NCBI GenBank assembly: GCA_039720395.1 | Contig: CM077822.1 | Location: 23,891,267-23,955,266 of the forward strand | Length of the DNA: 64,000 nucleotides | Reading direction: 5' to 3' | DNA from: Liquidambar formosana | Taxonomy: Eukaryota > Streptophyta > Magnoliopsida > Saxifragales > Altingiaceae | Shown here: piece after piece, positions 1 through 10,900 of the stretch | Layout: each line of letters opens with the position of its first letter | Position numbering within the stretch: the stretch's first letter is position 1 | The notes under the pieces: generated by a model | What the model saw: the letters and a program-made list of their open reading frames with translations, nothing else | The model's database searches: none | What the model was told of the DNA's origin: nothing | Made by a program: the position numbers and the translations under genes

Positions 1-887
1 AACTCAAACTTACACACTCCTAAGAGCAAACAAGTTGTTTTGGCGGAGGAAACCGTCAAAAGAGGGAAAGAATAGTCAGAATTTGAGTTGAGGAAGGATT
101 CCTCGGATGACCAACTAGGCTTGGACAGTTAGCCGTCTGGGCCTAGACGGCTGACCGTCCAGCCCCGGACGGTTACCCGAGGCCCTCCTATTTTCACTCC
201 GGTTTTGACTCCCACTTGCTGTAGAAGTCCTAAAATCTTCAAATTAAGTCCGATTTTGACGAAATAAAAGCCAAAACGACCGTGTTTCGAAGGGGAACAC
301 ATTTTTAGGCATTTTAGGACAAAAATCCTTAACCATGGGTGCATGGTTAGGTTTTACAAAGGTGGTTAACCATGGTGCCTCACCGTCGCTAAGCTGGGTT
401 TGTACACAAGGTCGAATCGAATGCTTTCCCAATTGAAAATCGATCTTTCTAAACATGTTAAGGACATAAATAAATCCTAATTGAAGTTAAATGATAGAAA
501 ATTGGTTGGGTCTCATGAGTCAATTTGAGCAAACCAAGAAAGGGTCGTTTAGCCAACCCGAACCATTACGAGCCGAATTGATCTTAAAACATTAATTCGT
601 GAAATTGAACCTCTATATGGATTCTATGTACTCATATGAACTTGATGGAATGACTCGGGATTCATTCCAAAGTCAAATGGAAAATATACAGCTTAAAAGA
701 CGATTATGCCCTTTAAGTCGCAAAAGTTCTTATTGACTATCGAGATGAACTCCAAATCACTTCAAAATTCATACACATGATATTCAACGCTATAGAAACT
801 CAATGCAAAAGACTAGACTCAAAAAGGACTCAAAATCCTACATGAAATGATATGTCCTAGCTAAGGTGACAAAAATGGGGTGTGACA
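1..887 (-). repeat. 3' LTR of element 1 (partial)
   Basis: This stretch matches 19326-20206 closely and ends in TGTGACA followed by the polypurine tract, so it is the inner part of the 3' LTR cut by the window edge. It holds a GC-rich palindrome at 101-182 and a smaller hairpin near 334-352 (arms AACCATG and CATGGTT). ORFs seen here are repeat shadows. Confidence 0.92.
101..182. promoter_or_regulatory. GC-rich palindrome module, LTR copy (element 1, 3' LTR)
   Basis: An 82-nt imperfect palindrome opens with CCTCGG and closes with ACCCGAGG. The inner arms are GGACAGTTAGCCGTCT and AGACGGCTGACCGTCC. It is the same module as at 2787, 6103, 19425, 22843, 25648, 28955, 37835, 51622 and 54914. In the LTR it lies upstream of the minus-strand promoter. 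Its function is unknown. Confidence 0.8.
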
Positions 888-902
888 GAAGCCCCTCATT
901 GG
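888..902 (-). other. Polypurine tract of element 1
   Basis: In the element's sense this reads CCAATGAGGGGCTTC and directly precedes the LTR start TGTCACACC. This is the expected place for the primer of plus-strand DNA synthesis. The identical tract at 23630 and 48401 supports it and fixes the element as minus-strand. Confidence 0.85.
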
Positions 903-905
903 TGA

Positions 906-1612
906 ACAAGTTTCACTTGTGAGCCAATGATCAAAGAACAACCCATTTTTGTTTGATGGATTAATCTCATTAATACCAACAAATTTAAATAGAACCAAAA
1001 GGATAGACTTCGTCATATCCAAGCATGCGACGATTTCACATAAGCAAAGAATCGATTGCATGCCAACATTCGTTGGTGCGCTCATGCAAATGCCCTTACC
1101 CTGCACTAATTGCATTAGTGATATAACAACACATTTTTGTTTGATGGATTAATCTTATTAATACCAACAAACTCAAATGGAACCAAAAGGATAGACTTCG
1201 TCATATCCAAGCATACGACGATTTCATCGAAGCAAATAATTGATTGCATTTCTATGCATGCCAACTTCGTTGGTGCGCTCATGCAAATGCCTGCACTAAT
1301 TGCATTAGTGATATAACAACACATTTTTGCTTGATGGATTAATCTCATTAATACCAACAAACTCAAATGGAACCATAAGGATAGACTTCGTCATATCCAA
1401 GCATGCGACGATTTCATCGAAGCAAAGAATTGAATACATTTCTATGCATGCCAACTTCGTTGGTGCGCTCATGCAAATGCCTTTACCATGCACTAATTGC
1501 ATTAGTGATATCCACATGGTCTTCTCATGATGCAAAGCTAGTTGCACTAGTGCATCACAAGGTATCCTACCAATTTCATTGGTAATTCTCAAAACGAGTT
1601 ATTTCATAACTC
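906..1612. repeat. About 190-bp tandem repeat, three copies, packed with triloop hairpins
   Basis: Copies begin near 942, 1130 and 1320 with the motif CATTTTTG(T/C)TTGATGG. The units contain perfect short hairpins with a three-base loop: ACAAGT-TTC-ACTTGT (906-920), CGAT-TTC-ATCG (1219-1229, 1409-1419), CCAAC-TTC-GTTGG (1261-1273, 1451-1463), CACTAAT-TGC-ATTAGTG (1294-1310), TACCAAT-TTC-ATTGGTA (1568-1584) and GAGTTAT-TTC-ATAACTC (1596-1612). The array is non-coding, in the 3' region of the element; the small ORFs on both strands are repeat translations. Confidence 0.85.
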
Positions 1613-1669
1613 ATAAGTCATCATTTCATGTGAATTTGAATTGAATGTCCATCAATTCAAAAACAAGTG

Positions 1670-2500
1670 CATTTCATGCCAGTCTCACTGGGGATGACAA
1701 AGGTAGTGAGTTATTTCATAACTCATGACTCATCATTTCATTTGAAATTATGCCACTTTCTGTGGGAACAACAAAGGCAGTGAGTTATTTCATAACTCAT
1801 GAATCATCATTTCATGTGAAATTGTCTTTATCACATGATTTCATGCCACTTTCAGTGGAAACAACAAAGGCAGTGAGTTATTTCATAACTCATGAATCAT
1901 CATTTCATGTGAAATTGTCTTTATCACATGATTTCATGCCACTTTCAGTGGAAACAACAAAGGCAGTGAGTTATTTCATAACTCATGAATCATCATTTCA
2001 TGTGAAATTGTCTTTATCACATGATATGAGACCAATTGCAAGTCAATTGATTCAAAATCAAGCTCATTTCTTATCATTTCATGTGAAATTATCCTTATCA
2101 CATGAAATGACAATGTACTGGGAGTCATTCAACTCAAAATCAAGTTCATTTTATGTGAAATTGTCTTTATCACATGAAATGATAACGTATTGAGAGTCAT
2201 TCAACTCAAAATCAAGTTCATTTCTTATCATTTCATGTGAAATTATCTTTATCACATGAAATGACATTGAATTGAAAGTTAATTGATTGAAAATCAAGCT
2301 TATTTCATGTCATTTCATGTGAAATTATCTTTATCACATGATACAACATTGATTTGAAGGTCAATTGATTGAGAAACAAGGTGCATTTCATGCCCTCTTC
2401 ACAAAGATAGCAAGTTACTAGCATAACTCATGAATCATCATTTCATGTGAAGTTATCTTTATCACATGATCATCAAGTCATTTCATGTGAAATTATCTTT
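1670..2500. repeat. 93-bp tandem repeat and shorter derivatives, 3' region of element 1
   Basis: Three 93-bp units start at 1750, 1843 and 1936, each with CCACT-TTC-AGTGG (or a variant) and GAGTTAT-TTC-ATAACTC hairpins. They pass into 65-80 bp units (2040-2500) built on an inverted repeat with arms TCATTTCATGTGA and TCACATGAAATGA. A 147-residue repetitive ORF at 1750-2193 exists only because 93 is a multiple of three. From 2500 to 2786 I see no gene and no clear repeat. Confidence 0.85.
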
Positions 2501-2786
2501 ATCACATGATATGATATCACTATCATCTCCTAGAGAATTGACTTCCAAGACTTGCAAGTCAATCTATTCAACACTAAGCTCATTTCATGAGAAAGCCATT
2601 TATCATAGCTATTGCAACTCCTCGTTATGGGGGCAAATACAATCACCCAAGATTCAAAAAATTTCATTGAAACTTGATAAACTTGAGGGATATATTCATC
2701 CCATAACTCAAGGATTGCACAAGAAGTCAATTTGGAGAAGTTTAGAGGTCGCAAGCACGTGAGACGGGGCAAACAGGCAAAGCAGG

Positions 2787-2902
2787 CTAGGGTGACCATC
2801 TGCCCTCAGATAGTCAACCGTCCAGGGCAAGACGACTGACCGTCCAAGGGGGGACAGTTACCCAAGGCCCTCATCAAAAAAAAAATTCTGGGTTTTTAAA
2901 CC
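2787..2902 (+). promoter_or_regulatory. Palindrome module plus TATA-like box, promoter region of the PMD gene (element 1)
   Basis: The palindrome spans about 2787-2867, and a TATA-like TTTTTAAA follows at about 2893-2900. The matching site in element 2 is a cleaner TTTATAAAA at 25751, the same distance after its palindrome. CT-rich leader sequence and the PMD start codon follow at 3155. The A-rich stretch before it holds GGGCAAA-type repeats that also precede the next module at 6103. Confidence 0.6.
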
Positions 2903-3154
2903 CTTGTTTGCACACACATCCTCACACTCTCCCAATCCGAAAATTAGAAAGTTTCTCTCTCTAAACTCTCATTCCATCCTCTCCAACTCTCATTCTCTCA
3001 TTCCTACTTCAAAAACATTCAATCCAAACATCAAATGCACATCAGACAACAACAAATCAAGCCCATTTAACAATCAAAACAACCAATTCACATCATCTTG
3101 TGAAATCAAACCAAATCAAACCCATTTTTCACAAACCCAACTCCATCATCAAGA

Positions 3155-5822
3155 ATGTCATCAAGCAAGGACTCAAGCACCAAGTATCCATTTTATGGGG
3201 TTAAAAGCAAGTACAAGGCATCACTCTATGATACTCCACAAGATAGGGTGTTGCTTGAACCCGACAAACATCTTTCATTCCTCCATTCCCAACAAGAAGT
3301 AAGTTTACCCAACTTAACACTTTTCTTTTGAATCTTTTGATTCTTTTGATGAAATTGCATTCCCTTCTACTTCTTTTGAATACCGTTTGGGTTTTTGAGT
3401 GATATCCCTTGATTTGGCAAGGATTGAGCACACAAATTCTTTTCATTTGAAAGCTTGAAAAATGGCACCTGCCAAGCGTTCGATAAAATGTTCGAGTGAA
3501 CTAAAGATGTTTAATCTTTACCAAATCAATGTATATCAACAAGTAAACCCTCAAGTGAGTAATATGCTATGATTTAGCAAGGATTGATCATACAAAATTC
3601 TTTTGTTTCAAGGCTTGGGAGGTGTCACCCACCAAGTGTTCGATAAAATGCCCAAGTGATAGAAAAGTGTTCAATCCTTGCCAAATTAAGGCATATGAAC
3701 AAGCAAACTCATAAACATCCATTAGCAATTCATTTCATGAATAAAAACAACTTTTTGACATCTTTTAGAAAATAATTTAAAACCAATTGCTAGTGTAGGT
3801 TTATTATTTCCATGTTCTTTCAACTAACTCTCAAAGTATTTTCAATGGCTATAGCCCAACTTTCAGGACATGCGCACTAGGTTCTCCATCAAAGGACTCA
3901 TTGAATGGTGGCGAAACATGGAAAACTTCCAACCTATTGCCAAGGGCCAAGTCGAAAAGGCCGGTTTTGGTCCATTCCTAGACTCTTTGTGGAACGACCA
4001 ATGTGATAGGCAAGCTTTGCTAGCCTTGTCTGAGCTATGGTGGGACACCACCAATACATTCCATTTTGGCTTCGGGAAGATGACACTAACCCCCAAGGAT
4101 TTTACGATGATCACTGGCTTGAGCATTAAGGGCAAGAGCTTGGAGTTCTATGAAGAGGCTCACACGGATGAGGATTATCTCCTAGCTTACCTTGGGATGG
4201 AAGTTGAGGTAATCAAGAAAGCAGTGCGCCGCTCTTGGCTTTTCAACAAGTTTGCCAAACAAAGGGAGAGCGAAGGTGCGAGCCCCGATTGTATTACAAG
4301 GGCATTCCTTCTGTACATGATCTCATGCACATTCTTTGCCGGGACGGGCGACCTAGCCCCTTTGGGTCTTCTTGCAAGCATGGAGGATGTTGACAAGATC
4401 AGGAAATTCAACTAGGGAGAGGCTACTCTAGCCACCATATATCGCACAATGTGTGACATGTCACGCGGTGTGACCAAAGACTTCGGCGGGATGCCCTTTG
4501 TTTGGGAGGTAATGCTACTTCCCTTTCATTTCTTTTTTTTTTTTTTTGTCTTATATTATCTTTTCTTTTTTACTCTTTCCTCAACTCTTGACAGGTTTGG
4601 TGCTATGAGTACCTCAACCTATGTCGCCCATCCCTCACTGAGGAAACCATCGAATGGCCTACCCTCAAGAATTACTCCCCTAGTTATGTGTCCATCCGGG
4701 CGGCGAATCGTCATGATTACGCCTTTGCTAGAACTCACCTAGCAAGCCTCACTGCTGATATGGTGAAATTCTTTCCCTATTCTTTTCCTTTTCTTTTTAC
4801 TCCCAATTTCTTATTTTGGATTTTTGGACAGATTGAATGGAATCCATGGAAGATATGGGTACCAATGCTACCCAAGCGATGCATTCCTAGCCTGATGCTG
4901 ACTGGCAAGAGGGTGCTCTTGGAAGGCCCCGTGGGTAGGTACTGGTACCTAGGGGAGCGTGTCTTACGACAAGTCATGGGTGATGTGAATGCCGCCATGG
5001 CTCCAATGCCTCCACCACTTAACATGAGGCATGCTAACTTGATGGAGGGGGAGGAGTTGTGGGATGCCTTGAGAGGTTGGGATGCGGAGGAGTTCACTCC
5101 TCCTGACATTGCATAAGACACTTTCTGTCTCCAATATCTGATGAGGCCCAGGGTAACAGGCCTTCCTCCTCAGGTGGTAAGTCTTTAACATTCTCCTAGC
5201 CTTTTCTTCTGATAGAGACTCTATTTAATAGGTGAACACTTGCAGGGTCGACGAGCACGAGGGCATAGCTCAACAGTGGGCTCGGGAGTGGTTCCTGGCT
5301 CTGAGGATGATGAGATGGAGGGGGATAGGTCACTACCCTTGCCTTAGCCTAATTGGTTCATTGATTTGTGCCGTGGGTCAGACTTTGTCAAGACCGCTAT
5401 CACTCATCCTGCATTCGATGAATCCCCCAGGATCGACCCAAATCGAGAACAGGTGAGTTCTCTTTATGGGTATTTCTTTCTTTCTTTGAACATTACCTTT
5501 AATTTTATCCTTATTGATTATCCTAGGTGCTTGCAGCATATGCTCAAGAGTTCATCGACCTTAGTGAGGTCTTGAGGCGTGACCTTGTGAGGATGAGCCT
5601 AGCCAAATCCATGGCGGGAGCTCGTTTGGATGTCATGGTAAGTGTTCAACCCATTTTAAAGTTCCCATTTGTGGTTTTCAACCAACCCTATTCTCATACT
5701 TGACTTCTTTGCAATGGATTTTGTATATGCAGCCACCACCAGCAATGCGCCCTCCTAGAGCACCTCGTGGTGGTCGTGATGGAGCTGGGCCGAGCCACAA
5801 AAGAAGCTCTGGGAACCGCTGA
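3155..5822 (+). pseudogene. Plant mobile domain (PMD, MAIN/MAIL-like) gene, seven exons, antisense passenger of element 1
   Basis: Exons are 3155-3298, 3855-4508, 4595-4762, 4832-5176, 5246-5452, 5527-5637 and 5733-5822, bounded by GT and AG. Every exon is a multiple of three, so all introns are phase 0. The conceptual product is about 571 residues. Exons 2-4 hold the PMD core, recognised by WWDTTNTFHFGFG, MTLTPKDFTMITGL and, after the third exon start, NRHDY. The C-terminus is Pro/Arg/Gly-rich. PMD proteins MAIN and MAIL1 of Arabidopsis are nuclear and needed for transposon silencing; the role of this transposon-borne copy is unknown. Stops at 4413 (TGG to TAG), 5114 and 5345 break it. The start was chosen because all three elements share this ATG and an exon 1 of 144 nt. 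Confidence 0.85.
3299..3854 (+). other. Intron 1 of the PMD gene with an internally duplicated inverted repeat
   Basis: This 556-nt intron holds two tandem units. In each, a forward motif like TTTGGCAAGGATTGA (about 3412 and 3574) is matched about 90-100 nt later by its inverted form like TCAATCCTTGCCAAA (about 3508 and 3670). The same plan is seen in element 2 (26271-26550) and element 3 (52252-52520). No coding content is seen. Confidence 0.6.
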
Positions 5823-6102
5823 GTTCATTTACTTTCTTGTTGGGCTTGTAGAAACAATGAGACTATGGCTATCTTTTTGCATTTCATGCTTGTGTTTTGT
5901 AATTGCCACCTAAAACCAACTTTCTTATCCCTTGCTATGGACACTTGTTGTGCTTGTTTGAATCTATCATGATGATGTTATGGTGCCTTTCTCATGAAAA
6001 TTTGAGTCAATATGAGTTCATAGGAGTGAAAATGGCCTAAAAAGGCCATCCGAACGCGAAAATAGGCAAAACCGGGCGAAACAAAGCAAAACAGGGCAGA
6101 GG

Positions 6103-6280
6103 TCTCGGGTGACCATCTGGCCCCGGAAGGTTAGCCATCTGGGCCTAGACGGCTAACCGTCCAGCCTCGGACGGTTACCCGAGGTTGACGCGCTTTTTCG
6201 CGATTTTTCAGGAATTTCGCTATTTTGACGGTTCTACTCCCTTTAGGACTCGAATTTGTGACCATTTCCCTATAAAAACT
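6103..6280 (+). promoter_or_regulatory. Palindrome module plus TATA box, promoter of the DUF7745-like gene (element 1)
   Basis: The palindrome is 6103-6184, with arms ending TCTCGGGTGACC and GGTTACCCGAGG. A TATA box (TATAAAA) lies at 6271, 86 bp further on, and the gene's ATG is at 6326. The equivalent spacings in elements 2 and 3 are 86-88 bp. Confidence 0.7.
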
Positions 6281-6325
6281 CATGAGGGAAGCCTTCTAAC
6301 TCACCTATTTTCATTGACAATAATT

Positions 6326-7612
6326 ATGGAAGCCTTGGATGGGTTCTTAAGAGGGTTTTTGGTAGTCATGGCTGCCAAAGACAAAACTGAGTTTAAGCGT
6401 TTCAGCTTGGAACCATTGCTCTCCATAAGGCATGTGAGGCTCGAGACGACTCTTCTAACTGCGGCTACATACTTCTGGGATCCTCAACTCCATGTCTTTT
6501 GATTCAATTATGAAGAATTATGCCCAACCATGGAGGAATTCTGTGCTTTATTTGGAGTTTCGCCCGCAGGGCCATTCATTCTTCCTACTCCTCGCTCGGA
6601 TTAGCTTGCTTCCTTCTCGGATTTTCTTGGCATTCCTTAAAGGGACGCAACGATCTTCGTCAAGGACCATATGGTGGACTTAATGAAGTTAGCAACCTCA
6701 TTCTTGGCTCATGATAGTGAAGGTACTCTGACTTTCACCCCTCAAATTCAGCGTGCACTCGCTTTTTGCTTAATTGGTCTCTTTCTCATATCCACCGGCA
6801 TTCTTCAAGCCCCTGTTCAAATATGCGAGTTGGTTGCCCCTCTTCTCAAGCGACATAACATCATTCCCTTGGTATTAGCTGAAACCTTGAATGGTTTAGA
6901 TAGGGTGCATGGCAACCCCAAAGCGCCTTTAGAAGGTAGCCCCTTTTTACTGCAAATGTGGCTACTCGAGCGCTTGAACTTTCTATCTCCCACCACTATC
7001 AATCCGTACAAGCCCCAGCACTTCTGTCTACGCCGAGTTGAACTCCCTAGGCCATTCTCTTTAAGAGATTGGTTGGGTTATTTCCAAACGCTGTCATGGC
7101 GGAACATCAAATGGTACGTCTTCACATGGGGGTGTAAAGAGCAAATACTTTTTCGAACCTCGGGGTGTGCTTTTGTCAAGCTCATAGGACTGAGATCGAC
7201 TTCCTTCTATTGGACTTCGAGAATTCTTCGCCAGATGGGTGCCGTGCAAACCATACCGTCCTTAACAGGAACTTGTTGCTCTGTGGAACTTGTGAGTCCT
7301 ACTATAGTCAAGTGGGTGAGGACTCGCTGGCCTATAGACCTGAAATTGACTCGGATTGCGAACACTGAAGGACCTTTCGAGATGAGTAAAGAATACAAGC
7401 AATGGTTGAAGGATGATTTGGGCGAAGGAGAGGCTTCTCGCCGAGAAAGAATTTATGACCTTATCAAGGACACAAGACTTGGACTTTGCAGAGAAGACAT
7501 TCTTGAGGCAGTAGAGGCATCCCACGACCATGACTTGTGAAAGAAAAGAAGACTTGATAGAGAAAGACAGAAAACAAACAAAATGACTCTGAAGAAACTC
7601 AAGAGGACTTAA
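6326..7612 (+). pseudogene. DUF7745-like gene, intronless antisense passenger of element 1
   Basis: A 1287-nt frame (428 codons plus stop) is identical in length to the copies at 29178 and 55117. Conserved blocks include YFWDPQLHVF, a CPTMEEF motif, a hydrophobic stretch around FCLIGRFLISTG, and LLQMWLLERLNFLSP. The C-terminus is highly basic (KKRRL-type). This resembles plant proteins grouped as DUF7745, often found near transposons; the family has no assigned biochemical role that I know of. The basic tail suggests a nuclear or nucleic-acid-binding protein (inference). Four stops break it: 6500 (CGA to TGA), 6602, 6638 and 7538 (CGA to TGA). There is no frameshift. Confidence 0.75.
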
Positions 7613-7666
7613 AGACTCAAGGAATAGAATATCTATGGCATGTCGATAGTTCTTTTACTTAACACC

Positions 7667-7672
7667 AATAAA
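7667..7672 (+). terminator. Poly(A) signal AATAAA of the DUF7745-like gene
   Basis: AATAAA lies 55 nt after the stop codon within a conserved context (ACACCAATAAATTG). The same signal is at 30519 and 56458. Confidence 0.6.
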
Positions 7673-7739
7673 TTGTTGTGTCAAACAATTAATTTCAAAT
7701 GAATTGCCAATAATAATCTACTTTCGAGATTTCCGTGAT

Positions 7740-7811
7740 TGTGTTGTTTGGACCGCACCCAATGTAACTTTATGGGCTGCCTACGTATCCCCGTTTTCTT
7801 TTTCTCTTTTT

Positions 7812-7842
<31 letters not shown>

Positions 7843-7939
7843 TTCTTTTTTTTTTTCCTTTTAGGGAATCAAGTCCTCGTAGTTCAAATGCCTTAACTTT
7901 TTCCTAGGCCGCTTTTATAGGTTTTCAACCTAGCAGGCC
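7740..7939. other. T-rich stretch with LTR-like flanks between the convergent genes
   Basis: A tract of almost pure T/C (about 7795-7862) separates the DUF7745-like gene from the integrase end. Its flanks, GCCTACGTATCC and CTCGTAGTTCAA, resemble GCCTACGTACC and CACGTAGTTCGAA in the LTRs (17669-17720), in the same orientation. In the element's sense it is an A/G tract. ORFs rich in Phe here are artefacts. Confidence 0.7.
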
Positions 7940-10900
7940 TTATACATAATACTTCTTTAATTGTTCCAAATTAGTGGGACGAGCGAACTCGATCCCATCC
8001 AAATCCATAAGTCGAACAGCCCCTGCTAGCAATATCTCCTTGATGACGTACGGTCCTCCCCAACTTGGTTTGAACTTTCCTCGTGGGTCGAAAATTGGAG
8101 CTCGGATCTCTTTCAATACTAAATCCCCTTTCTTCAAGCCTCTGTCTTTGACATGTTTGTTGAACGCCCTTGCGACTCTTCTCTGGTATCCTTGCACATG
8201 GTAGAGAGCTCTCAATCGCCTTTCATCTAGCAATGCCAACTCATCATAACGACCTTTGATCCAGTCCACCTCTGCCAGCTGACTTTCCACAGCAACCCTT
8301 AACGAAGGAACTTCTAATTCCACTGGTAAAACAGCCTCCATCCCATACATTAGAGCATACGGCGTAGCCCCTGTTGACGATCTGACTGACGTTCTATACC
8401 CCCATAATGCCAATGGTAGTTTCTCATGCCAATCAGTGTACGTGTCAGCCGTTTTCTGTAATAACTTCTTGATGTTCTTGTTGGCGGCTTCCACTGCGCC
8501 GTTTGTCTGTAGGTGATACGGGGATGACAAGTGATGAACGATCTTGTATTTCTGCAAGAGTTCTTTAGTTTCCTTTTGGAAGTGCTGACCGTTATCTGAA
8601 ATGACCTCATGCGGTACCCCATATCGGTAGATAATGTTGAGTTGTATGAACTGCGCCACCTTTTTAGCATTCAAAACTTTGAAGGAAGCTGCTTCCACCC
8701 ACTTGGTGAAGTAATCGATGGCTACCAAGATGTATTCATGATCGTTGGATGCCTTCGGTTTGATCTGCCCGATGATATCTATTCCCCATACTGCAAACGG
8801 CTACGGAGTTGACATGCTTGTTAGGGGCATGGAGGGCAAGTGTTGTCCGTTGGCGAAAAGCTGACACTTATGGCATTTCTTGACGTGGGCATAGCAATCC
8901 CTTTCTATTGTAGACCAGTAATACCCCAGCCTCATGATCTTTTTAGCTAGCATGTAACCATTCATATGCGAAGCCCCCACTCCTTCATGAATTTCTTCGA
9001 TGAGTTTTCTGGCTTCTTCCTCCGTGACACACAGCAAGTGGATTCCGTCATAAGACCTCCGATACAGTTTTCCTCCGCATACCACATAATGGCTTGCCAA
9101 TCTTCTTAGTGTTCGCCTATCCACGCGAGATGCTTCCTCTGGATATTCCCTTTCCACGATGAGCCTTCTTATGTCATAAAACCAAGGGTGGTTATCTGTT
9201 ACCTCTCCTTCTCTAATGGAACAGCAATAAACAGGTTTCTCTCTACATTCGATCACGAGCAGTTTCACGCTTCCCCCTTCTGGTATTTCCACCATTGAAG
9301 CTAGAGTTGCTAAGGCATCAGCGAACTGATTTTTGTTTCTCGACAGGTAATTGAACTCGATCTCTGCGAACTCTTTAGTCAGTGCTTCCAAATAGGCATG
9401 ATAGGGTAATAACTTCTCGTCGCGAGTTTTCCACTCCCCTTTTATCTGACAGATTATCAATGCTGAACCTCCGAACACCTCTAGTTCTTTTATCCCCAAC
9501 TCTAACGCAGCTTCCAATGCTAGGATGCAGGCCTCATACTCCGCTATGTTATTGGTGGCTTCGAACCCTAATTTGACTGCTAAAGGCGTGAAGGCTTCTT
9601 CGGGCGAGACTAGTAGCACTCCTATTCCATATCCCTTTCTGTTTGAAGCTCCGTCGAAGTAGACTCTCCAAACCTTCTTCTTGATTTCTAGGATATCTTC
9701 ATCGGGGAACTCATCATTGAATTGGGTTGATGATGACACAGGGCAACTCGCCAAATGGTCTGCAATGACGCTTCCTTTAACAGACTTCTGCGCCAGGTAC
9801 TTTATGTCGAATTCATTGAGAAGAAGCGACCGACGAGCGGTCCTGTACGATAGGACTGGTTTTTCTAGCAAATACTTCAAAGGATCCAATCGATTTATCA
9901 ACAGGACTTCGAAAGACATCATGTAATGACGGAGTTTCTGGGTAGCCCATACCAATGCTACGCAAGCCTTTTCTAGCGCATTGTACTTTACTTCATAATC
10001 TGTCATTTTCTTGCTCAAGTAGTAGATGGCATTTTCCTTTTTTGTCCCTTCAAGGTATTGAGCTAACATAGCTTCCGTCGCGGTTTCGGTAACCGTTAAA
10101 TATAACAGTAAGGGTTCACCTTGCCGCGGGGGATCCAAGATTGGGGGGTTACTCAGATACCTTTTAATGGTCTCAAAGACTTCTTGACAATCCTCATTCC
10201 ATTCCTTGGAAACGCCCTTCTTAAGTAGCTTGAAAATTGGCTCGCATACCATGGTCAGATTGGCATTAAAACGACTTATGTATTGAACTCTCTCTAAAAA
10301 ACCTCGGATCTGTTTTTCCATTCTTGGTGGCTCCATCTCCGTGATAGCTTTTATCTTCCCTGGATCAACTTCAATTCCCCTCTGAGTGATCATGAAACCC
10401 AACAGCTTCCCTGAGGTGACTCCGAAGGCGCACTTCTAAGGATTCAATCGGAGGTTGTACTTCTTTGCCCATTCTAGGAACTTCTCCAATGCCGCGAAAT
10501 GTCCTTCCCGGTCTACAGATTTGACTATCATGTCGTCCACATACACCTCTACTTCTTTATGGATCATATCATGCAATAGGGTCGTAGCAGCTCTTTAGTA
10601 AGTAGCCCCAGCATTTCTCAAGCCAAAAGGCATTACCTTGTAGCAATACATGCCCCACTGTGTGATAAAAGCCGTCTTTTCCATGTCCTAAGGCTCCATC
10701 TTTATCTGGTTGTAACCGGAGAACCCATCCATGAAGGAGAAAAGGGCATGGCCTGCTGTACTGTCCACCAACATCTCGATATGCGGTAGAGGGAAATCGT
10801 CCTTTGGGCTCGCAGCATTAAGGTTGCAGAAGTCAACACACATTCGCACTTTCCCATCTTTTTTGGGCACAGGCACTATTTTAGACAGCCACTCAGGGTA

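Noticed and set aside
129..456. Overlapping small ORFs in the LTRs (also at 19453, 22901)
   Set aside because: They only reflect LTR similarity; no domain is visible, and the frames are not kept in the LTR of element 3.
1750..2193. A 147-residue ORF with repeated 31-residue units, looking like a repeat protein
   Set aside because: The 93-bp DNA repeat is a multiple of three, so any open unit stays open. It has no start context, lies in the non-coding 3' region and is not conserved in element 2 or 3.
906..2500. Regular short repeats with spacers, considered as a CRISPR-like array
   Set aside because: The spacers are themselves part of the repeat units, there are no cas genes, and the setting is a plant retrotransposon.
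6040..6110. GGGCGAAA repeats upstream of the palindromes as E2F sites
   Set aside because: They do not match the E2F consensus (TTTSSCGC) closely enough.
3155..7612. The PMD and DUF7745-like genes as host genes between transposons
   Set aside because: The same two genes lie at the same place and strand in three independent elements, inside the LTR borders and next to the polypurine tract.
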